A DNA stretch of 64,000 nucleotides from contig QEOQ01000246.1 of assembly GCA_010279815.1 (NCBI GenBank), forward strand, positions 638,218-702,217, given 5' to 3'. Below the pieces are notes generated by a model, which was given only the letters and a program-made list of their open reading frames with translations, did no database searches and was not told the DNA's origin. This document shows positions 20,586 through 32,049 of the stretch, in pieces. The position numbers were made by a program, and so were the translations under genes. Numbering within the stretch: position 1 is the stretch's first letter; every line of letters starts with the position of its first letter. The stretch comes from Brachionus plicatilis. Taxonomy: Eukaryota; Rotifera; Eurotatoria; Ploima; Brachionidae.

Positions 20586-23500
20586 ATGAGACATTTTTTA
20601 TTGCTTTTTTCCTTATTGCTAACAGGTTTTGGACTAGGTAGAGCCTTTTTCTACATTGAAAGTAGTCTTAATATAATTTTAGTTGTTAAATTATTTAAAT
20701 TATATTTCAAGATGATGAGATTGAATTAAAACCTGCAAAAAATTTTGGGATCTTAGGTACAGATAAAGATTCGAATCAATTCCCCAACGAATTCAATTTA
20801 AATTTTGGAACCAATGATGAAAAATTTGAGATTAATTTTGCAAAAAAGTCCAAAAAACACCCTGATATATTTACAATTGATAAAGAAGGAAATACAATTA
20901 AATATGGATTGAAAAATGCTGAAGTAAAGCAAGAATTTAGAGTTTATTAATTTATTTTTTAATGTCCATAGGAGTTTGAACATTATGTTGATTCCACAGG
21001 AGAAGCCCACGCTACTTTAGTCAAAAATAATTTGAACTCGACCGACACATTTAGATTAGTAAATAAATTTTATTAAAAAAAAAATGTTATATCGTGTTTT
21101 ATTAGATAGCCAAATTGGGTTCAAAAAATGAGCCAAATGTAACATATGAAATTTATCCAGTAAAGATTTCCAACAGACGCAAAAGAAATGGTAATTTAAA
21201 AAAATGACAAAAAATCTTTTAAACATTTTTTAGCTGTCAAAACAAATGAATTTTATCATGCATTCCAGAAAAGAAATTCAAATGACCAAATCAATACTCA
21301 CGCTTACATAAATCCGCGAGATTACATAGTTGAGAAAAGTAAATTTTTTTGAAAAATTTTCTATTATTTTTAATTTTTGCAACAGGCGAAATAAAATCAA
21401 ATAATAAACCAAAAAAGTAAGTTAAAATTGAAAAAAAAAATAAAATTTTAATTTACATAAAAAGCAAGCAAACAAGAATCGAAGATGGACCGGTTATTTA
21501 CAATGTTGAAACATTAATTGTGACTGACTCTTCAGTTTTTGAAGACCATAAAAGAATAAGTAGATCTACGGACAAGGACTTGGTGTTTAATCAAATGAGA
21601 ATTTACTTTAGTCATTTGATGCATTCAGTAAGATGATTAAAAATTATTCAAAATTTTATATATTTTTTATTTAAAAGGTTGATCAAAAATATCAAAATTC
21701 ATTCAAAAATGATTTACAAATGAAAATAAACATTCTTTTGACTAATTTTTTATTTTTAACTGTAATATCTCTTAGAAGCTAAAAGAATTTTAAATTTTGA
21801 TTCTCAAAAGGACCCTTTGGAAACAACCTGGGCTGACTCGTCTATCTCTGGTGATCCACAATACCCAACTTATGATGGAAAAGAAGTTATTGTTGCTAAT
21901 CCAGCCCTTAGTAATTTCAAAAATTACATGGAATCAAAGACATTTCCATTTACTTACGATCATGCTATGGCTCTACTAAAGTTTGATTTATTATATAAAT
22001 TAATTTTACAAATTAGAAAAAATTTATTCCAACTTTTTTCAAGTTAGATTTAGGCTGAGTAATGTAATTTTTCTTCTTCAGCATTGCTAATTTAAACATG
22101 TATTTTTAATATAGCTTTTTTTTAATTTTTTTTTTTTTTTTATTCATCTTTTTTTCTTTTCTAAATCATTTGTGTAATTGAAAACTTTTTAATATTATAC
22201 TTCTCCTTCTTGGAGGTTAATTTTCAAATAAATAAATTCTGCTGAATTCGCTATCAGTTCGGTGAATTCATAGCTATCAGGTTTCAAATAAAAATAAGTC
22301 TGAGAATTAATCCATTTAAGTCTCTTTTAATCTAGGCCTAAGCTTTTTTTTTTTTGATTTATGCTCTCGAATTAAATTTCAAATTTAATTTAAAAAACTC
22401 GCAAATTTGAAAAAATTACCTAAGACCATTAAAAGCTATTAATGGTAACAAAAAATTAGTTTGTTCTAATTATTAAAGGTTTTCAAAATTATCAAATTCG
22501 ATCTAATGTTGATCCAAAATCTAAGTTTTATTAAATACATTAATATTTGTATAAAATAGGCTATTTCTAAATTTCGCACAAAAATTTTGTCATTAAAATT
22601 CATAAGATTTAAAGCCGAAAAATATAACCAAAAAATTCATTACTCAGAAGTCCTAAAAAGTTTGAAAAATTTTATTTATTTTCTCAAAAAGTAGATTTAA
22701 GCCATGTTACAAGATTTTGATTAAACAAATTTTTTCACAATAAATTTGATTTTTTCTCATATTATTATAAATTAATTATTGGTTTCTTTCAGCTTCAAAA
22801 TCTCAATTTCTACTAGGAATGTATTATTAATTAAAAACTCCGGACTTTAAATTTTTTTTTTTCAAAGTCCAAGTCGGGACTTTTTTTTTTAATTTGCTAG
22901 ATCTGGCTTCATATCAAAAAATTTATATACTCATGGGTTGTCTAATGCAATAGATTTGAGATATATCAGAATTTTCTTGCAATTTTTGCATAAAAGTTTT
23001 CACAATTCTTCTTCAGTATTCAAAATTTTAAAGCCTGGACTTGGACTTTAGACTCGTGTCCACTTGTTTTTATTTAGCGAACTTTAGGTTCATTTCTTTT
23101 GGAGTCGTTACCATCCAAACCATGTTATAAACAAAATTTGCTTCAAAATTGTCATGAATGTTTCTACTCTCAAGGAAATCAGCGTGAATTTTGCCTTATC
23201 TCTAAGAGCACTATCCAAGAGTTAATAGTAAAATTATTTAAAAATCAAAAAATAAAATTGAAAAGCCTTAATCTAATAAAAAAATTTTCTGCAAAATTTC
23301 TCATTTTTTAAAAAGCCTGAATTTAGCTTCTGAAAAAACTCTGCAATTGTTTTTGATTGATTTTGCATAGCTTACGATGGCTTGCGAATTTTTAGAGTTT
23401 AGTTAGAAGCTACATTTAAGTGACACATTTTGGCATTTTGCAGAACAAATTTCACTTGAGTAATGACTTGTGACATAATAACAACTCTGTTTATATTTCA

Positions 23501-26500
23501 ACCATTTTTTGAATTTTTTTCTAGAAAAGACTTATGGGGTCAATCTAACAGTGATCCAGAACAAAGAAAAGGAATTGCTGGCTTGGCTTATTTGGATGGT
23601 ACGTGTACATCGAACAGATATTCAATATCAGAAGAAAATGGTGGTTTCAGTAGCATATATGTTTGCTTTTTAAAAATTTTAAAAAATAATCATTAACAAA
23701 TTTTTTAAAGATAATCGCTCATGAACTTGGTCATAATTTAGGTTCAGTTCATGATGGAGAAACAGGAGCAGAGGCTTGTCCACTCACTGATTATTTCATA
23801 ATGACTCCAGTACTAACGTTTGAAAAAATTCAAAACATGCAACGGTTTTCCTCTTGTTCAATAGCCCAATTCAAATCCCTATTAATATCTGAAGGGTAGG
23901 ATGAAATTTTATTCAAAAATATATTTACAAAATAATTTTTTTTTACAATGGTTGTACTAGAGAAAAAATCTTCGCCATGTTATAAGATTTTTATAAGAGA
24001 TTCATTTTGTAGAGAATTAAATTTAGAAGAAATTGTTCGAGACACTTTTTTAATATTGAGTTTAGTTTTTTATTAAGATTCAGTTGAAAAAAAAACGAAT
24101 TTTTAAATAATGATTTATTTCAACAGAAAATACTAAAAAGCTTTTCTTTTTAATGCATAAAAGCTCAAAATAAGAAAAATAAATTAAAAATTAATCACTA
24201 GTCTACACTATCAGAGTTATTTTTATCAAGTAGACCTATTCTTCTATGACTTTTTATTTTATCACTCTTAAATTGTATAAACTTATTCTTAATTTTCAAT
24301 ATCTTAAAAAAGCAAATTTCAAAATGACTAAAGTAACAAAAAACAAGAAAAATAGAGCGAAAAATTTAATAAAAAACATCCATATAGCCAAAAGGTCTAC
24401 TTGATAAAAATAATCTATTGATCAATAGTGTTTTAATTAATTTGAAAAAAGTGAATTTAATTTGATTACTTTTAAAATTTTTTTTATTATATAGCGCACA
24501 AAATTAAGGTTAATATAAATTAAACTGATATTATAGTAATTGAAACAACTAAAAGAGATGCTCTTCGAACAATTCTAAAATTTTCTTTAGTCACCACTCA
24601 AACAGTCAACTGATTACTCAATATAACTTAGAAATTATTCAGGGAATATGTAAAAAAACTTGCCTAGTCTAAATTGTACCCTTCAAAGTTATCCTATCAA
24701 ATAATTGTCCATATTCTTTCAGCCATTAAATTAAAGCTTAGTATTTATAAAAAAGTCTAAATAAAAAACCAATAAAAGGAAAAACAACTAAAAAATAACA
24801 AAAATTAAAAGCCTTGCTTCGCAACAACCTTAGAAGAAAATATTTTAAAATAGTCATTTTTGTAGTAAACTTAATAAAAAATAGCAAACTAGAAAGTTGG
24901 AGTATTCTAATATTAAAAATTAAAAGAAAGTAATCAGTATTAAAATTCCAAGATCTTTAGAAAGTAATGAAAATAATTTAAGCAGTTGATATCTGAGTTG
25001 AAATTTGAAAAAAAAAATTTGAAATCAAAATTGGCTAGATTTGGTAAATAAGATGGGAAAAAATTCACTCTTAGGCAGACTTTTTTAAAATAAAAATAAT
25101 AATTTTTTATAAAAAATAGACAATAAAAATAATATTTTGTTTAATAAAAATTTATTTCAAGTTTTTTATTTTATTATAAACTGACCGGTTTCGGCTTTAT
25201 GAAGCCTTCCTCAGAGTCTAAAAAATTGAAAATCATAATAATTTAATTTAGTAAAAATTTCATCTTAATTTAATTTATATTTTTTTAAAATAATTTTATA
25301 AATACACAAATTTTTAATCATTAAATAAATATAGAATAAATTTACAGAAAAAAGAAAAAAAAAGAAAGAAATATAGAAAATAAAAGAATTAATAAAAAAT
25401 TATTTTAATATTTAATATCAGCGACTTTTTGAAATCAAATTTTACAACATCATAGTGTATTATAATTTATAATATTTTTATTTAAATCTTTAACTTAACT
25501 AAATTTACAATTTAACAATTTTATTTCAGGAAGCAAAAGTTATTTATCTTTTCAATATTTGGAATTTTTTTGTTCAATATGGGTATATCTAGCTTAAGGA
25601 AGAAATTTATTAGATTGGTTTCAATTGATCTGCGTTTATTTAATTCAACAATATTTGAGTCAAAAATATAAAAACTAAAATCATCAAAAGTATGAGTATA
25701 AAAACCAAAATGTAATGCTACTTCACTTAAACTAGAGAATTTGCTTAAACATTTATTTACTTTATTTTTTAAATATTTAATTGAATATAGATGTTCTTTT
25801 ATTCTAAAGCTAGCCTGTTTACTTGTTTCACCAATATAAAAAATATTACATTTGTTAAATTTTTTACTAATCTGTTAACAAATAATATATCTGTTTTATT
25901 CAAGTATTCACAGTCTTTTTTCATTTCTCTATAACTATTTCCAACTAATTGATTCAAAAACTTAATATTATTATCATAATTAATAAAAAATTTTATTTTT
26001 GAATTATCAACTAAAGTTCTATTTTTATATGGTAAAAGTTCATCTCTGCTTTTATTTCCTATTGACCTGCAAATACCTAAAATATTATCTAAGTTATAAC
26101 CTTCTCTAATCAATTGAATTACTAAGTCTCTAGAATGACTTAAATAATCAAGATAAGATGAACAAATTCTTCGAATTCTTGTAAATAAAGAAATTGGGAT
26201 ATTTTCAAAAATGTGAGATGGATGGTTTGAAATAGGCATAAGATAACTACAGGAATTAGTAGGCTTAATATATAAATCAAAAATTAATTTTTTAAGTATC
26301 ATATCATAGGTTATTTTTAAATCAAGGAAGATAACTGTTTTATTTTCTTCAATATTTAGTTTTAAATATAAAAATTGTGAAGCCAAATCTTGAGTATTCA
26401 ATTCAATCATAGAAACAATAATAATGTCATCTATATATCTCTTATATAGAACTTCAGGATGAAAAGTTACCCATTTTCTTTCCAAAATAAATAGAAAGAG

Positions 26501-29500
26501 ATTAGCTAATGATGGTCCACATTTGCATCCCATGGGTAACCCTTTTATTTGTAAATAATTTAGATTTTCAAATTGAAAAATTCCTGACTTAAAAATTAAA
26601 TCTAAAATTATATGTATGCAAATTAAATTAAAATCAAAGTTATCAATGAAAATATAAGTATCTTTAAGAAAATCACATATTATGTTTATTGCATGGTTTG
26701 GTTCAATATTAGTATACAAAGATTCGAAGTCACATGAGTATAAAAAAATTTTTTCAGAATCAAACTTCTTGTTTTTACAGATTTGTAAAATTTAATAAGA
26801 ATGAATTAATCCAATGTATTAGGTAAAGGGGAAGGCTCATTTTCATTAGTTTATAAATAAGACCATTATTCCAAACCATATCGAACTCTTTGTAGATATC
26901 AAAAGGCTGGGTTTTGTGTTAAAATTCACTTGTTAGGTATCATAGTAATGTTAGCAAATTTTCATGCACTAGGTATTTTACTTTTTCTTAGACTTAAACT
27001 AGAAGATACATAATGCCTTTTAGAATATTTTGAGGTACATTTTATTCAATTATTGAATAAGAGTTTCTGAAAGTGTACTTAAAAATCTGGAGAGATTCGG
27101 AGGACGCTATGCCCCCTCCGTTGCTCGCTATTAATATGTAATAAAGAACATTAATTTCTTATCGTTTAGCTCTACAACTGATTATTCACAATGTTTGACA
27201 AATACTCCTCTAGAAGTTCCACAAGAATTCTTAAAAGCTAATTTCTCACTTACTGGTCAAATTTACGGTCTAAACGAACAATGCAGAATGCTCAATGGTG
27301 ACAATAGTTCTTTTTGTCATGTAAATTTTATTCTATTATTTAATTTAATAAATAAAAACTTTTTTCAATCTATTTTATTAAGTTTAAGTCAAATAATATA
27401 TGCAGCCAATTGTTTTGTAGAAAATCGAATAACGAGGAAACTTGTTATGCTTCAGGACCGGCAGTTGAAGGTACTACATGCGGATCAGGAAAAGTAAATT
27501 TTAGTGTTTTAAATGGAGCTCTAGGTAGACCGTTTAAAACTGGTTTTAAGAAAAAACAGTTTTTATGCTTAGTTTTTGTTGAAAAAAATCAAATATTTTT
27601 TTTATTTAAATTTATTATAAGAACATATTTTGACTTTTTTATTTAAAGACAAAAGAAAATTAATTTATAATTAATGTATTAACACAAAGAAATATATTTT
27701 TAAATTTACTCTTTATTAGCCCAAAAATTTAAGAAAATCAAATTTTATAACACTGATCTTGATCTTGAATTGACCAAGTTAAAAAGTAAAAGATGATTAT
27801 TCTTGAGACATTTTTTAAAATTAAATATTGTCAGGTTAAATTTTATTTTTTAAATTATGGACATGAAAAAATGATGTCACATCATTAAAATTTATATAAC
27901 GGGTGTTCAAAAATGAATGTTCAAAATTTTGACAAGTAAAAGAATGTGTTTTTATTTACCGAATCTAATCAAATTTTGTAAAAATATTTAATAGACTTAA
28001 ACAATTAGATTTAAAAAATCTAGTTGCTTAATTAATTAATGACTAAGCTTTGCAATATATACATTCTGGTTTTACTCTTAAATCCTAAGCTAAAACTTTT
28101 CACAGCTCCCCATATCTCATTTTTGGACTCGTTTTAATCGTTTATTAATGCTCTTAAAGTATTAAAAATTTTTATTTCCTTGATAAAAAATAGAGGAAAT
28201 GCGTGATTTACAGGCAAAGGTATTCTTGGCGGCTTTTTTCTTTTACTAAACCATGGAACAACTTGATTTTTTAATTTTCTTAATTCTTAAAGTTCATTAA
28301 ATATTTGTAAAAAATGTGGTTAAATTCGGTAAACTTAACACAATTTTGATAATAATACGTTAATTAACGCTAAATTAAGCAAATTACGGAAGTAAAATTA
28401 CGTAATTTTACGATAAATTACGCACTATAACGCTAATTTACGTAAAATTACTTGAATTTACTTAAAATCAAAAAAGGCTAAAAAGTAGATATTTTTTTGT
28501 AATTTTAGTTAAAATAAATCTTATTTTTAATTTTATTCAATTTTGATTGTATAAATTAAATTACCTTTTTTTATGTTTGAAACTTAAAAATTTGAAAAAA
28601 AATTTCCTAAAAATCACGTGTCATAGCACCACTGTATTTTTTTAACTTGTCAAAACTTTGAGCATTCTTTTTTGAACACTCGCTATTACATAAATTTTGT
28701 ATAAATTTATACTTCATCAAGCTTTGATTTTCATCTCTAATAATTTTCTAAACAATAATGGCTGTTGCAAATCATTGAAGGATTTTTTTTTGCAACAAAA
28801 TTTATATGTTTTTAAAATACCTTTTAAAAGCGGTTTCTGATTTTCAAACCTGTTTCGATTTCAGGCAGGTTCTTAAACTGGTCTGAACCGGTCTACCAGT
28901 TTAGTTTTAAACAAGAAAATTTAAAAAGGTATGTATTTTGGGTGAATGCACTTCGAGTTCATTAGTTTCAGCTTCAGTTTGTCCCTTTGGTGATGAACTT
29001 GTCCAAAATGGTACTTTAGGAATCACCTTACCATCAATATACGTTTCATGTCCCGAGTTTATTTCAATTTTGGCCAATGGAAATGGAAATTCTGAAGCTA
29101 CTTTTTGCTCATCAAATCTTGGCCAAACAGGCTGCTGTTTCACATGCTTGAGTAAGATTAAAAAATATAAAAGTTTAGATTTTAGATTTTTTTAGAATAC
29201 AAATATCTCGATTGTAATGATAAATACAGCAATTGTGGCGACTTTAAAGATATATGTGAAACAGGAAATTTTCCGTCAGGATCAGTAAAGGATGAATGCT
29301 GTGCAACTTGTCAATGTAATCTTAGCTTTATAAATTTATTAAAATTATCAATATTTGTTCCTAAAGCTCGACCAGTTACTTGTGCTAGCAGCTCAGAAAT
29401 ATGCTTGAATGGCGGGATCTGTTTAAATCTGATAAATGTTAATAATCTCTTAGGATACATATGCCAGTGTCCTGATGGATTTTCGGGATATAACTGCGAA

Positions 29501-29884
29501 GCACCTATTTTTAACACTGTGGAATCGACTTCAACTGAGTCTACAACCATTGAAGGTACAACAAGATCTTCATCAACTCCAAAGGCAGAGACGACTTCAA
29601 CTGAGTCTACAACCATTGAAGGTACAACAAGATCTTCATCAACTCCAAAGGCAGAGACGACTTCAACTGAGTCTACAACCATTGAAGGTACAACAAGATC
29701 TTCATCAACTCAGTCTTCAACAATGAAATCTTCAATTATTTATTCAATAACCCAAACTTCATCAGATAATCCTGAGAGATCTACAACTGCAAATCCGCCA
29801 GCAACTTATATTGACGAGATTATAACATTTATAATTTCCATATTTTCATCATTTTTGAGAAATTTAATTTTGCTTTTTTTCTAA
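20586..29884 (+). CDS. ADAM/ADAMTS-like metalloprotease with EGF and mucin-like tail, 16 exons
   Basis: I model 16 exons, about 820 residues: 20586-20637, 20712-20923, 20972-21058, 21106-21190, 21234-21338, 21386-21416, 21465-21627, 21678-21761, 21811-21980, 23525-23660, 23711-23895, 27170-27320, 27389-27493, 28929-29151, 29196-29315, 29367-29884; all junctions keep frame. It starts with a signal peptide (MRHFLLLFSLLLTGFGLG). A propeptide with a furin-type NRRKRN site (exon 4) precedes a metzincin domain (from ETLIVTDSSVF) with zinc site HELGHNLGSVHD and Met-turn IMTP. An ADAM-type Cys-rich region follows (CSQLFCRKSNNEE, GTTCGSGK), then a Cys-rich module (CNDKYSNCGDF to DECCATCQ) and an EGF-like domain (LNGGICL to CQCPDGFSGYNCE). 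A Ser/Thr tail with three 22-residue repeats ends in a hydrophobic segment, probably a membrane or GPI anchor. Extracellular shedding or matrix cleavage is likely; the substrate is unknown. Confidence 0.85.
22170..22235 (+). mobile_element. LINE 3' end inside metalloprotease intron 9
   Basis: The hairpin CTCC-TTCTT-GGAG (22203-22215) is followed by GTTAATTTTCAAATAAATAAA, matching the style of LINE 3' ends at 15784 and 18975. The sequence before it is T-rich and non-coding, so only a tail was inserted. Confidence 0.5.
24206..24430. repeat. ~225-bp MITE in metalloprotease intron 11
   Basis: The inverted repeats share an exact 21-base core, TTATTTTTATCAAGTAGACCT (24217-24237), with its complement at 24393-24413. 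The outer ends start CACTAT on both sides. The interior has no coding. Confidence 0.6.
25178..25219 (-). ncRNA. Candidate hammerhead ribozyme of the Penelope-like element
   Basis: The minus strand reads AGACT, CTGAGGA, a GGCTT-CATA-AAGCC hairpin (stem II), GAAA, CCGGTC, AGTTT. This matches the hammerhead order: stem I 5' strand, CUGANGA box, stem II, GAAA box, very short helix III ending in GUC, and stem I 3' strand. AGACU and AGUUU pair over 5 bases (one G-U). Cleavage would fall after C25183. Penelope-like elements are known to carry such minimal type-I hammerheads. Doubts: position 7 is G (allowed, but not the usual U), one extra A precedes stem II, and helix III is too short to act except as a dimer. 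Confidence 0.5.
25521..26786 (-). mobile_element. Penelope-like retroelement (RT + GIY-YIG endonuclease), 5'-truncated
   Basis: This is the reverse transcriptase of a Penelope-like element on the minus strand, inside a metalloprotease intron. Visible RT blocks are YSCDFESLYTNIEPNHAI, KGLPMGCKCGPSLANLFLF and the catalytic YIDDIIIV. After a frame change near 25850 comes the GIY-YIG endonuclease (CNIFYIGETSKQASFRIKEH), ending with the stop at 25521-25523. The N-terminal third is missing: the element joins an unrelated LINE fragment near 26790. With one frameshift and truncation it is inactive. The candidate hammerhead lies about 300 bases downstream in its 3' region. PLEs with GIY-YIG prime reverse transcription at cleaved target DNA. 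Confidence 0.88.
26795..26935 (-). mobile_element. LINE RT fragment beside the Penelope-like element
   Basis: The minus strand reads FDIYKEFDMVWNNGLIYKLM then KMSLPLYLIHWINSFLL. This matches the RT segment FDISKAFDKVWHEGL of the Jockey-type LINE at 14580-14660. Only about 45 codons remain, so it is a relic from the middle of the RT domain. Confidence 0.65.
27076..27130 (-). repeat. GC-rich hairpin repeat, copy 1
   Basis: Read on the minus strand, this has ACGGAGGGGGCATAGCGTCC then TCCGAATCTCTCCAG. It matches 60158-60195 (plus strand) over the hairpin and the following CCTCYCCAG. The stem here has mismatches. It sits just before exon 12 of the metalloprotease gene. Confidence 0.5.
27899..28683. 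mobile_element. 785-bp mariner-type MITE in metalloprotease intron 13
   Basis: The inverted ends are about 40 bases long with a few mismatches: left ACGGGTGTTCAAAAATGAAT..., right its complement ending at 28683. TA dinucleotides flank both sides (27897-27898, 28684-28685), the Tc1/mariner target duplication. The interior has no transposase. It includes a patch (28355-28450) with many TTACG/CGTAA motifs. Confidence 0.75.
29527..29724 (+). repeat. Three tandem 66-bp coding repeats
   Basis: The unit starts ACTTCAACTGAGTCTACAAC and is repeated three times with almost no differences. It encodes 22-residue Ser/Thr-rich units (TSTESTTIEGTTRSSSTPK plus AET) in the last exon of the metalloprotease. 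Such units usually carry O-glycans and act as a stalk. Near-identity implies recent expansion or conversion, so length polymorphism is likely. Confidence 0.9.
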
Positions 29885-30132
29885 TATTTGATTTTTAGAA
29901 CTAAAAATTATTTCAGATTTAAATTTTCAATTAGTATAATAATGTAGTGGTTAAAATTTAAAAAAAAACTAAAATAAATATTCTTTAGAATTTAGAAAAA
30001 CTTGATCATTACTTTAATTGTTTTTAAATAAATTAAGAAAAAATTAAAAATTGTTTTTTAATATAATTTGTAATATCAGTGATTACTACCAAATATAAAT
30101 ATCAATTTTGGAGCAATTTTTTCAAATGTCTA

Positions 30133-31480
30133 GTGCCCCAAATGATAAACCGTAGTTTAGCCATAACACTTATTACAAATTTTCAAAATATGTTTTCTAT
30201 TGTAATTTTTTTATGCTGAATTCAAATTTCAGCTTAGTTTTTTCTACCAGATCAATAGCTTTTGAGAAAATAACTGTTTAATTTTTATCATTTTTTGCTA
30301 TTTTTTAAATTGAATTTAAAAAACAAAATATTTCTCCCATAACCAAAAATTTCAAAATTTTATAGTATTTGAAATAAATTTTAATAATAAAAGACCATTT
30401 TTGTATGTGATCTTGCACTAAACCATTTCATTATTCTCTATTTTAACCTTAAAATTCCCTTTTTTTATAATTTTCAAAACTAAATTTCCCTTTTGTTTTA
30501 ATTAATAAATCAAAAAATTCAGCAAAATTAGAAAAAATAGTCCATCTTCTATAAAAGTTAGCATTTATTTTTTTTAAATAACTGTTTGTTGTTTTATAAC
30601 GACGATCGAAAAATATGGTATTTTTATTGAAAAAATTATAAAGGATATTCTTTTAAAACTAATGAAAAATATTTTTATCTTGATTAGCTAGATGATACAA
30701 ACACCATATGATACAATCAGGATCAGAAAACTGAAGCTTACCCATAAAAAGTCTAAAAAAATCCTTAATTTTTTGATTTTCAGTCTAAGACACGACAAAA
30801 AATTTTTTTATTTATTATATATTTTTATTTTTTTTATTTTATTTCATTGTGAATTAAACCCTATTGAAGGGCTTTGGTGTGATCTCAAGTCATGTGTTAG
30901 AAAAAATAATGACCAAGACTTTAATAAACTAATAGGATTGATTGAAGAAGGCCTTAAGCGTTTTAAAGCCAAAAATTTGAATATTAAACTATGGAAAAGC
31001 TTTTGGAACGCTTTAGAAATGTATCAAAACGGATCAACTTATCAGGAAGTCTAAACTCAATTATTTGGAGCAAAATCAAGCAGTAATATTCAAACGCATA
31101 AAATAAACAAAGATATTAACACAAAAATAAATTAAAAAACATATTTCTAACATTAAACCATTGTTAAAACTTATTAATAGTAGAAAAAATTTAACAAAAC
31201 TAGAAAACCTTAAAAATCTTTAAAAATATGGTTAATTTTAAGAAGTTTTTCTATAAATTAGAATAAAAATATTAAAAAATTACTGATTAACATAGACATG
31301 TTAACCGATAAAATCTGAAATAATGTTAAAAAAAACCGACTCCTCATTCATAGATTTAAGACTTAATCCCATAAAAATTTTGATGAAAAATTTAAATAAT
31401 TCGTCATGAAAAACCCTAAAATGGAGTTTTTTTTAATTTCTAAAGCTTTCTGACTAACTACAGTTTATCTTTTGGGGCAC
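30133..31480. mobile_element. 1.35-kb Tc1/mariner element with both ends
   Basis: The inverted ends begin GTGCCCCAAATGATAAACCG on the left and carry the complement of GTGCCCCAAAAGATAAACTG on the right. TA duplicates flank it (30131-30132, 31481-31482). The size fits a complete Tc1-like element. Confidence 0.85.
30692..31054 (+). pseudogene. Tc1-like transposase C-terminal remnant
   Basis: Within the 1.35 kb element, the frame contains HCELNPIEGLWCDLKSCVRK, then LIEEGLKRFKAKNLNIKLWK and FWNALEMYQNG. This is the C-terminal end of a DDE transposase, where the NPIE Glu is the third catalytic acid. Upstream of HCELN the frame is Lys/Phe/Ile-rich and does not align, and nothing of the DNA-binding or first two catalytic motifs is visible, so the gene is broken. 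The intact-looking end suggests the decay is not very old. Confidence 0.75.
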
Positions 31481-31482
31481 TA

Positions 31483-32049
31483 TAAAATCAATGAATTTTA
31501 AAATATTCCTAATTTTTTATCTCAAATTTAAGAATATCTCAAAGTAGATAAAATTATTTGATTATCAAAAATAAATATCTTGATTCTTTAAATTTTTAAA
31601 ATCTTAGAGAAAAAAAATGAAGATTTCTTCTTTTTGTATCTAAATTTCTGATTGCATTGTTGATAATAGAGAATCAAAAAATTGTTTTTTGTAATTTTTT
31701 TTGTTTTAAATTCAATATTATCTAATAAATTCTCAACCTTCACTATTCTTGAATTTTAATAAAAAATTATTCAAATCAAAAATTTCTTTTCTAGAAATCA
31801 AAATATTGTATAAAATGATCCTGATCAGAAATTTTTTAGCGAATGTGAAGATAATCAAGATGAAAAAGCTCAGTAAAAGCTCAGTAAATTTATTTTACTA
31901 AATTAAATGTATTTTTTCTTAACATCTTTATTTTTAAAATGATTTATAAAATCAAATTAGAATATCATTATTTATTAATTTCTATAAAAAAATTTTTTCG
32001 ATCAAAAGCCGAGACCAAATAGGAAAAAAAGACCATCGCTTGTAATGCA
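31483..32049. other. Gene-free AT-rich stretch
   Basis: I see no gene or transposon end between the Tc1-like element and the foldback at 32050. Confidence 0.5.

Noticed and set aside
21762..21810. Apparent frameshift in the metalloprotease gene after FLFLT
   Set aside because: A 49-base intron (GTAATATC...CTCAAAAG) joins the exons in phase 0, in line with the other short introns of the gene.
29311..29682. Minus-strand 123-residue frame with repeats
   Set aside because: It is the antisense of the 66-bp Ser/Thr repeats and EGF exon.
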